The notes below the pieces were generated by a model. That model did no database searches, was not told where the DNA came from, and was given only the letters and a program-made list of their open reading frames with translations. A stretch of DNA of 64,000 bases from Paraburkholderia aromaticivorans (lineage in GTDB: Bacteria > Pseudomonadota > Gammaproteobacteria > Burkholderiales > Burkholderiaceae): positions 1,798,001 to 1,862,000 of the forward strand of contig NZ_CP022990.1 of the NCBI RefSeq assembly GCF_002278075.1, in the 5' to 3' direction. Positions 9,083 through 18,500 of this stretch are shown piece by piece. Numbering within the stretch: the first letter of the stretch is position 1; each line of letters starts with the position of its first letter. The translations under genes were made by a program, and so were the position numbers.

Positions 9083-10315
9083 TCAGACCAGATCCGGTGA
9101 CAAAGGCAGATCCACGCCGCCGGTAATATGCTTGACGGGTCCCGCGGAAGTCGGCCTGATATCGAAGTCGAAAATCTGCGTTGGCAACCAGAGCGTCGCG
9201 CACGCGTTCGGCACGTCAACGACGCCGCTGATATGCCCCTGCACCGGTGCCGTGCCCAGAATCGAGTAAGCCTGCGCGCCCGAGTAGCCGAACTTCTTCA
9301 GATACTCGATCGCATTCAGACACGCCTGGCGGTAGGCGATATGCACGTCCAGATAGTGCTGCTTGCCCTGTTCATCGACGGAGATGCCTTCGAAGATCAG
9401 GTAGTCGTTGTAGTGAGGCGTGATCGGGCTCGGCTTGAAGATCGGGTTCTTGATGCCGTATTTCTCCATGCCGCCCTTGATCAACTCGACCTTCATATGC
9501 ACCCAGCCGGCCATTTCAATGGCGCCGCAGAAGGTGATTTCGCCGTCGCCCTGACTGAAGTGCAAGTCGCCCACGGACAGACCCGCGCCGTCCACGTACA
9601 CCGGGAAATACACCTTCGAGCCGCGCGACAGGTCCTTGATGTCGCAGTTGCCGCCATGCTCGCGCGGCGGCACCGTGCGCGCCCCTTCGGCGGCGGCTTT
9701 GGCGCGCTCGTCGCCGGCGAGACGCCCCATGTGCGCAGTGGCGGCGAACGGCGGATTGGCGAGGCCGGGCACGCGCTGCGGGTCCGTGGCGATCAGCGCG
9801 GCTTCGCGCTCGTTCCAGGTGGCCAGCATCTTCGGATCAGGCAGGCAGCCGATCAGCCCCGGGTGGATCAGTCCCGCGAAGTTCACGCCGGGAATATGGC
9901 GCGAACTGGTGTAGAGACCATGAAAATCCCAGATCGACTTTTGCGCCTGCGGGAAATGATCGGTCAGGAAACCACCGCCGTTCTTCTTCGAGAAGAAGCC
10001 GTTGAAGCCCCATTGGCTCTCCTGCTTCGCGCCGATGTCGAGCAGGTCCACCACCAGCAGATCGCCCGGCTCCGCGCCCTTCACGCCCACCGGTCCGGAC
10101 AGGAAGTGCACGATGGAGAGATCGATATCGCGCACGTCGTCGGCACTGTCGTTGTTCTTGACGAAGCCACCGGTCCAGTCGTAAGTCTCCAGAATGAAAT
10201 CGTCGCCCGGATTGACCCAGCAGGCCATCGGAATATCCGGGTGCCAGCGGTTGTGGACGTTCTCGTTGTCGTAGGCCGACTGGTTCAGATCGACCTTGAT
10301 TAGCGTTTCAGCCAT
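9083..10315 (-). CDS. fmdA: Formamidase / acetamidase family enzyme
   Basis: A 410-residue FmdA_AmdA-family amidohydrolase that hydrolyses formamide or other short aliphatic amides to the acid and ammonia. Recognisable family segments include HNRWHPDIPM near the N-terminus, the IVHFLSGPVGVKGAEPGDLLVVDLLDIG stretch in the middle (start of which is shown here only in part), and the FSQGDGEI region. Length is full. It is the sixth gene of the transporter operon, 36 bases after urtE. The context says the imported substrate is an amide, with ammonia as nitrogen source. Confidence 0.93.
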   Translation of the reverse strand: MAETLIKVDLNQSAYDNENVHNRWHPDIPMACWVNPGDDFILETYDWTGGFVKNNDSADDVRDIDLSIVHFLSGPVGVKGAEPGDLLVVDLLDIGAKQESQWGFNGFFSKKNGGGFLTDHFPQAQKSIWDFHGLYTSSRHIPGVNFAGLIHPGLIGCLPDPKMLATWNEREAALIATDPQRVPGLANPPFAATAHMGRLAGDERAKAAAEGARTVPPREHGGNCDIKDLSRGSKVYFPVYVDGAGLSVGDLHFSQGDGEITFCGAIEMAGWVHMKVELIKGGMEKYGIKNPIFKPSPITPHYNDYLIFEGISVDEQGKQHYLDVHIAYRQACLNAIEYLKKFGYSGAQAYSILGTAPVQGHISGVVDVPNACATLWLPTQIFDFDIRPTSAGPVKHITGGVDLPLSPDLV

Positions 10316-10351
10316 TGCAAACTCTCCTCTTGGAAATTGCAGACAGTCGGC

Positions 10352-11041
10352 TCACACCGACAGGTACTCGCGGATCTTCGCGGTGTCGGCGTCGCTGCGC
10401 GTGCTCTCATGCACGAGGCGCCCGCCTTCGATGACGAAGAGCCGGTCGGCCACATCGAGCGCGAAACTCAGGACCTGCTCGGACACGACGATCGTGATGT
10501 CGCGCAGCTTGCGGATCTCGTTCAACGCGCGCGCGATGTCCTTGATGATGGACGGCTGAATGCCCTCGGTGGGCTCGTCGAGCAGCAGCACCTTGGGCTC
10601 CGTGACCAGCGCGCGGGCAATCGCCAGTTGTTGCTGCTGGCCCCCGGACAGGTTGCCGCCCTTGCGCGAGCGCATCTCGTAGAGCACCGGAAAGAGCGCG
10701 TAGATTTCGTCGGGCACGCGCTTCGTGGGCGAGTTCTCCAGACCGGTCTGGATGTTCTCCTCCACGCTCAACGTGGCGAAGATTTGCCGCCCCTGTGGCA
10801 CATACGCGATACCTTTGGCGACGCGCCGAAAGCTTTCATCGCGCGATACGTCTTCGCCATCCACCTGCACCGAGCCCGCCTTGAGCGGCAGGATGCCGAT
10901 CAGCGACTTGAACAGCGTGGTCTTGCCCATGCCGTTGCGTCCCATGATCGCCACGGTTTCGTTGCGCGCGGCGTTGAAGCTGATGCCGTGCAAGGCCTCG
11001 CTTTGGCCGTAACTGACGAATACGTCGTCGACATTCAACAT
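10352..11041 (-). CDS. urtE: Urea/short-chain amide ABC transporter ATPase UrtE
   Basis: A 229-residue LivF-like ATP-binding subunit. It shows Walker A (GRNGMGKTT), the signature LSGGQQQ, and Walker B (VLLLDEPTEG) with the EGIQPSI continuation seen in UrtE. It pairs with UrtD to power the UrtBC permease. It is equivalent to one of the FmdDEF transporter components of methylotroph amide operons. It sits between urtD and fmdA. Confidence 0.92.
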   Translation of the reverse strand: MLNVDDVFVSYGQSEALHGISFNAARNETVAIMGRNGMGKTTLFKSLIGILPLKAGSVQVDGEDVSRDESFRRVAKGIAYVPQGRQIFATLSVEENIQTGLENSPTKRVPDEIYALFPVLYEMRSRKGGNLSGGQQQQLAIARALVTEPKVLLLDEPTEGIQPSIIKDIARALNEIRKLRDITIVVSEQVLSFALDVADRLFVIEGGRLVHESTRSDADTAKIREYLSV

Positions 11042-11097
11042 GCTGGGCTCCTCTTTGCTCGTTTCACCGTGCCCTCCCGTTCCGTTTCGCCAACCGC

Positions 11098-11841
11098 TCA
11101 GTGGCCCAGATAAACGTCGATCACGCGCGGGTCGTTTTGCACCTGCTCCATCGCGCCTTCGGCGAGAATCTTTCCCTGGTGCATCACCGTGACCTTGTGG
11201 GCAATCTGCTCGACAAATGCCATGTCATGTTCGATCACGATCATCGAGCGGTTCTGGCAGATGCGTTTGAGCAGCTCGGCCGTGATCTCGCGCTCGCGCA
11301 CGCTCATGCCGGCAATCGGCTCGTCGAGCATCAGCAGTTCCGGCTCCTGCATCAGCAACATGCCGATTTCGAGCCACTGTTTCTGACCGTGCGACAGCAA
11401 GCCTGCTTCGAGGTCGAACTGACCAGCGAGGCCAATCTCTCCGGCCACGCTTCTCACGCGGTCCATCACGTCGTCGGTGCGGCGAAACGCCAGCGCGCCG
11501 AACACGCCGCGTCCGCGCGGAAACGACACTTCGAGGTTCTGAAACACGGAGAGGTTTTCGTAAATCGACGGCGTCTGGAACTTGCGGCCGATCCCTTTTC
11601 GTACCCGGCGAAACTCGGGCAATTGCGTCATCTCTTCGTTGCGGAACTTGATGCTGCCCTGGGTCGCCCGCGTCTTGCCGCAGATAAGGTCGAGGAGCGT
11701 CGTCTTACCCGCGCCGTTCGGTCCGATCACCACGCGCAGTTCGCCGCGATCCACATACAGGTTCAGCGAATCGATCGCCTTGAAGCCGTCGAAGGACACG
11801 CTCAGTTCTTCCACCGCCAGCACGAAATCAGTATTGCTCAT
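11098..11841 (-). CDS. urtD: Urea/short-chain amide ABC transporter ATPase UrtD
   Basis: A 247-residue LivG-like ATPase with Walker A (GPNGAGKTT), an SHGQKQWLEIG signature of the UrtD type (H in place of the usual second G), and Walker B (LLMLDEPIAGM). I choose the ATG at 11841 because AAGGAG lies 6 bases upstream and the stop of urtC overlaps it by 4 bases (ATGA type). A longer in-frame extension to 11991 is inside urtC and not conserved. Confidence 0.92.
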   Translation of the reverse strand: MSNTDFVLAVEELSVSFDGFKAIDSLNLYVDRGELRVVIGPNGAGKTTLLDLICGKTRATQGSIKFRNEEMTQLPEFRRVRKGIGRKFQTPSIYENLSVFQNLEVSFPRGRGVFGALAFRRTDDVMDRVRSVAGEIGLAGQFDLEAGLLSHGQKQWLEIGMLLMQEPELLMLDEPIAGMSVREREITAELLKRICQNRSMIVIEHDMAFVEQIAHKVTVMHQGKILAEGAMEQVQNDPRVIDVYLGH

Positions 11842-13001
11842 GAGGCGCTCCTTGCGCCGCGGCGCGCGAGCCACGGCTTCACATGACTGTCGTAGAGACC
11901 GGCGAGCCCGTTCGGAAACGCCATCACCACGCCGATAAAGAGCGCAGCCATCAGGAACAGCCACAGATTCGGAAAGCTCTCCGAAAACCACGTCTTGCCG
12001 AGATTGACGAGCACCGCGCCGTAGACCGCGCCGACCAGCGACATGCGCCCGCCGACCGCGGCATAGATCACCATTTCGATGGACGGCACGATCCCCACGA
12101 ACGACGGTGACATGAAGCCCACCTGCAACGTGAACATCGCACCACCGATCGCGGCGAGCACCGCGGCGACACAGAACGCGAACACCTTGAACATGGCCAC
12201 GTCATAACCGGAAAAACGCACGCGGTCTTCCTTGTCGCGCATGGCCAGCAGCAGCGTGCCGAGCTTGCTGCGCTGGATTTGCCGGCAACACAGAATCGCC
12301 ACCAGCAGCAGCACCGCGTTGACGAAGTACAGGATCAGCTTCGCACCGTCGCCGCGAATGTCCCAGCCAAGCAGGGTGCGCAAATCCGTGATGCCGTTCA
12401 CGCCGCCCGTGTAGCCCTGCTGGCCGATAATCAGCACCGACAGAATCAGCGCCACCGCCTGCGTGATGATGGCGAAGTACACGCCGCCCACGCGCCGCTT
12501 GAACATGGCGAAGCCCACCACGAACGCCAGCGCGCACGGCACGACCACCACCGCCGCAAGGGCGAACGGCAGCGAATGAAACGGCTTCCACCAGAACGGC
12601 AAGGCGGTGAGCTGGTTCCAGTCCATGAAGTCGGGAATGCCGGGCGTCGACTGGATCTTCGTGCTGACCGGGTCGGAGGCCTCGAGCTTCAGGAACATGG
12701 CCATGCAATAGCCGCCGAGTCCGAAAAACACGCCTTGCCCGAGACTCAGCACACCGCCGTAGCCCCACGCCATCACGAGGCCGACGGCGACGAACGCGTA
12801 GGTCAGATACTTGCCCATCAGGTTCAGACGGAACACGTCGAGCGCGAGCGGAAACACCACCAGAATCAGCGCCGCCAGCACAGCGAGGCTGCCGTAGCCA
12901 TCGGTGGTCAGCCAGCGCCACGGCGCGGGCCGCAAGCCGGCACGAGCGGCGGCACGATCCGGCGATGCGGGCACACCGGCGGAAGGGTTCAGCGGGTCCA
13001 T
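11838..13001 (-). CDS. urtC: Urea/short-chain amide ABC transporter permease UrtC
   Basis: A 387-residue LivM-like inner-membrane permease with about ten hydrophobic segments. Characteristic UrtC segments are GYGGVLSLGQGVFFGLGGYCMAM and DKEDRVRFSGYD (each shown in part of a longer match). It forms the channel together with UrtB. It starts 60 bases after the urtB stop and overlaps urtD by 4 bases. Length is normal. Confidence 0.92.
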   Translation of the reverse strand: MDPLNPSAGVPASPDRAAARAGLRPAPWRWLTTDGYGSLAVLAALILVVFPLALDVFRLNLMGKYLTYAFVAVGLVMAWGYGGVLSLGQGVFFGLGGYCMAMFLKLEASDPVSTKIQSTPGIPDFMDWNQLTALPFWWKPFHSLPFALAAVVVVPCALAFVVGFAMFKRRVGGVYFAIITQAVALILSVLIIGQQGYTGGVNGITDLRTLLGWDIRGDGAKLILYFVNAVLLLVAILCCRQIQRSKLGTLLLAMRDKEDRVRFSGYDVAMFKVFAFCVAAVLAAIGGAMFTLQVGFMSPSFVGIVPSIEMVIYAAVGGRMSLVGAVYGAVLVNLGKTWFSESFPNLWLFLMAALFIGVVMAFPNGLAGLYDSHVKPWLARRGARSAS

Positions 13002-13061
13002 ATGCGTTTCTCCGGACTGAAGCGATTGACGGAACGGTTCAGATGCGCACTCGATGAAAGA

Positions 13062-13979
13062 TCACGCACGGCGCACCTTCGACGCGAAGAGTCCCTGCGG
13101 CCGCAGCATCAGCACGATCACAATGGTCAACAACGTCACCACGCGCGCCGACGAGCCCGTCATGAAGAACTCGCTGATCGACTGCATCTGCGCAATGCCG
13201 AAAGCGGATGCCACCGTGCCGAGCAGGCTCGCGGCGCCGCCGAACGTCACCACGAGGAACGAATCGACGATATACAGCGAGCCGCTGGTCGGCCCGGTGG
13301 AGCCGATCGCAGTGAACGCGGCGCCCGCGACGCCCGCCATGCCGCAGCCGATCGCGAAGGTCAGCCGGTCGGTCTTGCGCGTATCAATGCCCGCGGCATT
13401 CGCCATCTGACGGTTCGCCACGGTGGCTCGCACACGCAAGCCCCAGCGCGAGCGGTACAGCGCCAGCAGCACGCCGCCCGTCATCAGCACGGCAAGGCTC
13501 ATCACGAAGAGGCCGTTGATCGGAATGTCGAGCCCCGGCTTCGGCGACCACGAGCCCATGAGCCAGTCCGGCAAGGTCGGACTCACTTCTTTCGGGCCGA
13601 ACACCGAGCGGAATACCTGCTGCATGCCGAGGCTCAGCCCCCACGTGGCCAGCAAGGTGTCGAGCGGTCGCCGGTAGAGATGGCGGATCAGCGCCCACTC
13701 GGCGACCCACCCGGCCGCGAACGCGAGTGCGAAGGCGGCACAAATGGCGAGCGGGAAATACACGGGCGCGAAGCCGTGCCAATAGTTGTCGGCCAGCTGC
13801 GAAAACATGTAGATCGTATAAGCGCCGATCGTCATGAATTCGCCGTGCGCCATATTGATGACGCCCATCTGGCCGAAGATCACCGCCAGCCCCAGCCCCA
13901 TCAGCAGCAGCACGCTGAAAAGGCTCAAGCCCGCGAAACCCTGCATCAGCGTGATGTTAAGAATGTCCGAAGCCGACAT
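13062..13979 (-). CDS. urtB: Urea/short-chain amide ABC transporter permease UrtB
   Basis: A 305-residue LivH-like permease with the conserved AVIFGQMGVINMAHGEF loop and many transmembrane helices. The ATG at 13979 is preceded by AGGAG at 8 bases; an in-frame upstream Met has no such site. It lacks the long periplasmic N-terminal domain of some annotated UrtB proteins, which is normal for the amide-type transporters. It is the second gene of the operon, after urtA. Confidence 0.92.
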   Translation of the reverse strand: MSASDILNITLMQGFAGLSLFSVLLLMGLGLAVIFGQMGVINMAHGEFMTIGAYTIYMFSQLADNYWHGFAPVYFPLAICAAFALAFAAGWVAEWALIRHLYRRPLDTLLATWGLSLGMQQVFRSVFGPKEVSPTLPDWLMGSWSPKPGLDIPINGLFVMSLAVLMTGGVLLALYRSRWGLRVRATVANRQMANAAGIDTRKTDRLTFAIGCGMAGVAGAAFTAIGSTGPTSGSLYIVDSFLVVTFGGAASLLGTVASAFGIAQMQSISEFFMTGSSARVVTLLTIVIVLMLRPQGLFASKVRRA

Positions 13980-14053
13980 ATGGCTCTCCTCGAATTGATC
14001 GGCGCGCGCCCGCACTGCGGCGAGCGCGCTTCACGCGTGGCTTGCTGGGGCGA

Positions 14054-15319
14054 TTACTGATAACCCTTCGGGAACGGGTTAGGCTCGATCAGATCCGGCG
14101 ATTCCGCGACCACCTTGAACTGGCCGTCCGCCTGCGCCTGTCCGATCCGCGTGCGGCTCCACAAGTGATGGTTGGCGTGGATCTTCACGTAGCCTTCCGG
14201 CGCGCTCTTCAGTTCGATGCCAGGCGAGGCCGCCACCACCTTGTCGACGTCGAAGCTGCCGGCCTTTTCCACCGCCGCTTTCCAGAGCCACGGTCCGAGA
14301 TAGGCCGCCTGGGTGACGTCGCCGATCACGGATTTCGGCCCGTATTTCGCCTTGAATGCCGCGACGAATTTCTTGTTGTTGTCGTTCTCGAGCGACTCGA
14401 AATACTTCATGGCCGAATAGAAGCCCGCGAAGTTTTCGCCGCCAATGCCGAGCACTTCGTCTTCCGTCACCGAGATGGTCAACAGGAACTGCTTGTCCGC
14501 GGTGATGCCGGCCGCTTTGAGCTGCTTGTAGAACGCCACGTTCGAACCGCCGACGATAATCGCGTAGATGCAATCCGGCTTGGCGATCTTGATCTTGTTG
14601 ATCAGCGAATTGAAGTTGGTGGTGCCGAGCGGGTAGTACTCCTCGCCCACCACCTTGCAGCCGCTCAGATGCTGCTCGATGTGCTTGCGCGCAATCTTGT
14701 TCGAGGTGCGCGGCCAGATGTAGTCCGAGCCGATCAGGAAGAAGCTCTTCGCCTTCTTCGTCTGGTTCGCCCAGTTCAGCCCCCAGAGAATCTGCTGGGT
14801 CGCTTCCTGGCCGGTGTAGAACACGTTGTGCGACTGCTCCAGGCCTTCGTAGAAGGTCGGGTAGTACAACAGGCCGTTGTCGCGTTCGAAAATCGGCAAC
14901 ACCGCCTTTCGCGAGGCCGACGTCCAGCAGCCGAACACGGCGGCGACGTGATCGTTTTCCAGCAGCTTCTTCGACTTTTCAGCGAACGTCGGCCAGTCGG
15001 ATGCGCCGTCTTCCTGAATCACCTTGATCTTGCGGCCGAGAATGCCGCCCGCCGCGTTGATCTGTTCGATCGCAAGCCGCTCGGCCTGAATCGAGCCGGT
15101 TTCGGAGATGGCCATCGTGCCGGTCGCCGAGTGCAACTGACCCACCGTCACTTCCGTGTCGGTGACGGCAAGGTGAGTGGTGTTGACTTTCGCGGTCGGA
15201 AACTGCTGGGCCCGCGCGATGCCGGACACGGCCAGCGCGGGCGCGGCAGCGAGTCCCATCAACAGTTTGCGGCGCAGGGCCGAGGGCATGCCGGACTCGT
15301 TCTGATCATCGTGTGACAT
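14054..15319 (-). CDS. urtA: Urea/short-chain amide ABC transporter substrate-binding protein UrtA
   Basis: A 421-residue periplasmic binding protein. The N-terminus has a twin-Arg-like signal (RRKLLMGLAAAPALAVSG then ARAQQ), consistent with Tat or Sec export. The mature part matches UrtA/FmdD-type binding proteins (VGQLHSATGTMAISE, FGCWTSASRKAVLP, YYPTFYEGLEQS). The ATG at 15319 has AAGGAG 7 bases upstream; a GTG at 15385 has none. It is the first gene of urtABCDE-fmdA-fmdB. The ligand is probably a short amide or urea, inferred from fmdA. Confidence 0.93.
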   Translation of the reverse strand: MSHDDQNESGMPSALRRKLLMGLAAAPALAVSGIARAQQFPTAKVNTTHLAVTDTEVTVGQLHSATGTMAISETGSIQAERLAIEQINAAGGILGRKIKVIQEDGASDWPTFAEKSKKLLENDHVAAVFGCWTSASRKAVLPIFERDNGLLYYPTFYEGLEQSHNVFYTGQEATQQILWGLNWANQTKKAKSFFLIGSDYIWPRTSNKIARKHIEQHLSGCKVVGEEYYPLGTTNFNSLINKIKIAKPDCIYAIIVGGSNVAFYKQLKAAGITADKQFLLTISVTEDEVLGIGGENFAGFYSAMKYFESLENDNNKKFVAAFKAKYGPKSVIGDVTQAAYLGPWLWKAAVEKAGSFDVDKVVAASPGIELKSAPEGYVKIHANHHLWSRTRIGQAQADGQFKVVAESPDLIEPNPFPKGYQ

Positions 15320-15416
15320 CGAATTCTCCTTGTAGTCGTGGTCGGGCGACCCGCGCCGTGAACGGGATGGCGGTGTCGACGCCACGAAAGGTAGGTAGCC
15401 AAATTGCGCCGCCCAA

Positions 15417-15432
15417 TACGTCAGTTGACGTA
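15417..15432. promoter_or_regulatory. Inverted repeat between amide operon and its two-component genes
   Basis: TACGTCA-GT-TGACGTA is a perfect 7+2+7 inverted repeat in the divergent intergenic region. Its centre is about 43 bases upstream of the start predicted for the plus-strand kinase promoter and about 105 bases before the urtA ATG. Size and position fit a LuxR-type response-regulator site, presumably for the regulator at 19030-20094. Confidence 0.6.
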
Positions 15433-15455
15433 GGGCGTGACAAAAATCCGCTCCC

Positions 15456-15461
15456 TATAAT
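15456..15461 (+). promoter_or_regulatory. -10 element (TATAAT) of the sensor-kinase promoter
   Basis: A perfect TATAAT lies 112 bases before the chosen kinase start. No -35 hexamer is present at 16-18 bases (the position reads GGGCGT). The inverted repeat at 15417-15432 sits just upstream, so activation by a bound regulator in place of a -35 contact is plausible. Confidence 0.5.
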
Positions 15462-15572
15462 CGCGGCGGCGTGGCGTGCCTCGGCGGCATGAGGGCAGGG
15501 AGGCGAGCGTGAATGGAATGCAATTTGCATGGCCGCACCGCTAGTCACGGAATCCGCCGACGAAAGGCCCCG

Positions 15573-18500
15573 ATGCACCAAACGCAACCACAGAACCCGC
15601 TGCCCGCCGGTCCGGCCACCCAAGCTGGGGCATCGCGCCCGCCGGCAGCCGGCACGCAGCGCATCGTCAAAATCCGCCGCGACTACAACGCGTGGGTCGG
15701 CGACGAGACGCTCGAGGATTACGCGTTGCGGTTCACGCCGCGCACGTTCCGGCGCTGGTCGGAATTCCGCGTCGCCAATACGGCGATCGGCGCGGTGTCG
15801 TTTCTCGTGCTCGAAGCGATTGGCGGCGCGCTGGTCGTGAACTACGGCTTCACCAACGCAATCTGCGCGATTCTCGCTGTCTCCCTGCTGATCTTCTTGA
15901 CGGGCATCCCGATCAGCTATTACGCCGCACGCAACGGCGTCGACATGGATCTGCTCACGCGCGGCGCGGGCTTCGGCTACCTGGGTTCGACGCTCACTTC
16001 ACTGATCTATGCGGTCTTCACCTTCGTCTTTTTCGCGCTGGAAGCGGCCATCATGTCGCTCGCGCTGGAGCTGTATCTGAAGGTGCCGCTTTCCGTGGCT
16101 TATGTGATCAGCGCGCTCGTCATCATTCCGGCCGTGACCTTCGGCATCACGTTCATCAACCGTCTGCAGGGATGGACCCAGCCGTTGTGGCTCGTGCTGC
16201 TGGTCGTGCCCTACGCGGTGGTGTTGTGGCGTGAACCGCACGTGCTTGCGGAATGGGTGACGTTTGGCGGAATCTCAGGCAGCGGCCATGAATTCAACCT
16301 CGTCGCTTTCGGCGCGGGGTGCACGGTGGTGTTTTCGCTGATCGTGCAGATTGGCGAGCAGGTCGACTATCTGCGCTTTCTACCGCCGCGCACGCGCGCC
16401 AATCGCTTTCGCTGGTGGGCCGCGCTGATCGCGGCCGGGCCTGGCTGGATCGTGCCGGGCGCGATGAAGATGCTGGGCGGCGCGTTCCTCGCCTTCCTCG
16501 CCATCCAGCACGAGATCGATCCGGTCAAGGCCGTCGAACCCACGCAGATGTATCTGGTCGCATATCACTACGTGTTCCACTCGCCTGAAGGCGCGCTCGC
16601 CGCGATGACGCTGTTCGTGATCGTGTCGCAACTGAAGATCAACGTGACGAACGCCTACGCCGGCTCGCTCGCGTGGTCGAATTTCTTTGCGCGGCTCACG
16701 CACAGCCATCCGGGGCGCGTGGTGTGGCTCGTGTTCAACGTGCTGATTGCGTTGCTGCTCGTCGAGATGGGCGTGTTCGAGGCCATCAGCAAAGTGCTTG
16801 CGCTGTATGCCAACGTGGCGATCGCCTGGATTGGCGCGGTGGTGGGCGACCTCGTCATCAACAAGCCGCTCGGGTATAGCCCGCGCCACGTCGAGTTCAA
16901 ACGCGCGCATCTGTACGACGTCAATCCGGTCGGCGTGGGCGCCATGCTGTTCGCTTCGCTGATTGCCGCGCTTTCGCATGCGGGCGTTTTCGGCACCACG
17001 GCTGAGGCGCTGTCGTCGTTCATTGCGTTGCTGGTCGCGTTCATTTGCGCGCCGCTGCTGGCGATCGCCACACGCGGACGCTTCTATCTGGCGCGCGATG
17101 GCCGCGACCTCGAAGCAGGCGCGATACTGCGCTGCGTGATCTGCGAAAACACCTTCGAACGCGAGGACATGGCGCACTGCCCGGCTTACGCCGGTTCGAT
17201 CTGTTCGCTGTGCTGCTCACTCGACTCGCGCTGCAACGACTCCTGCAAACCGCACGCACGGCTGCCCGCGCAATTCGGCAATTCCATGCGCACCCTCTTT
17301 CCCAAGCTCAAGCTCGGGCCGGCGGGCTTGCGGCTCGCGCAGTACGCCGGCTTGCTGATTGCCGTGGTGACGCTACTCGGCGGCGTGCTGGCGGTGCAGT
17401 GGTATCAGAGCGTGCGCACCCTGCCCAATCTCGACACGACCGTTCACGACGTGCTGTTGCAGGGCTATCTGAAGGCGTTCTTCGCGCTGGCGCTGGTCGG
17501 ATGCATTGCCGCGTGGTGGCTCGTGCTCGCCAACGAAAACCGCAAGGTCACCCAGGAAGAATCGCAGCGGCAAGCCGAATTGCTGATGCAGGAAATCGAG
17601 GCGCACCGCAAGACCGATGCGGCGCTTCAGCGAGCGAGCGCCGCGGCCGAATCCGCCAACCGCGCAAAGAGCCGCTATGTGACGGGCCTGAGTCACGAGT
17701 TGCGCACGCCGCTCAACAGCATCCTCGGTTATGCGCAACTGTTGCTGCAAGGCACCGACGAACTGCCGCCGGCGCGACGCAATGCCGTGGCGACCATCTA
17801 TCGCAGCGGCGAACATCTGCTGGCGCTGGTGGATGGCCTGCTCGACGTGGCGCGGATCGAGGCCGGCAAGCTGCAGTTGAATGTGACCGAAATCTCGCTG
17901 CCCGATTTCGTCGCGCAACTCTCCGCGATGCTGGAACCGCAGGCCACCGACAAGGGACTGCAGTTCGAATTCCACACGAGCGGGCGCATGGCGGACGTGG
18001 TGCGCATCGACGAAAAGCGCGTGCGGCAGATTCTCATCAACCTGATCGGCAACGCGATCCGCTTCACGTCGCACGGTTCCGTGAAGGTGCGCGCCGGCTA
18101 TGCGTGGGAGACCATTACTTTTGAAATCGCCGATACCGGCCCCGGCATGCCGGCCACCGAACTGGAGCGGCTATTCCTGCCATTCGAGCGCGGTGCCGCG
18201 GCGCGCGAACACGATCACGGCGCCGGGCTGGGACTGACCATCTGCCGCATGCTCACGGAATTGATGGGCGGCAACCTGGACGTGCAAAGCGAAGTGGGCA
18301 AAGGCACGCGCTTTATCGTCAAGCTGTTCGCGCCTGAAGTGCGCGCGCCGCAGTTGCTGGCGAGCGGCCCGCTCAACGTGAAGGGTTACGACGGTCCGCG
18401 CCGCACCGTGCTGGTGGTGGACGATCTCGCGGAGCAACGCCGCATCGTGGTGCAGACGCTGGCGCCGCTCGGCTTTAACGTGGTGGAAGCGGCTAGCGGA

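Noticed and set aside
12279..14060. 593-codon plus-strand frame opposite urtC and urtB
   Set aside because: Antisense to two permeases in a coherent operon; Gln/His/Arg-rich and without recognisable motifs.
9083..15319. Operon as a branched-chain amino acid (Liv) transporter
   Set aside because: UrtD has the SHGQKQW signature and the binding protein is of the UrtA/FmdD type, with formamidase and FmdB attached; Liv is not supported.
15320..15572. A guanidine or other riboswitch before urtA
   Set aside because: No conserved aptamer pattern was recognised in the leader; only a DNA inverted repeat is seen.
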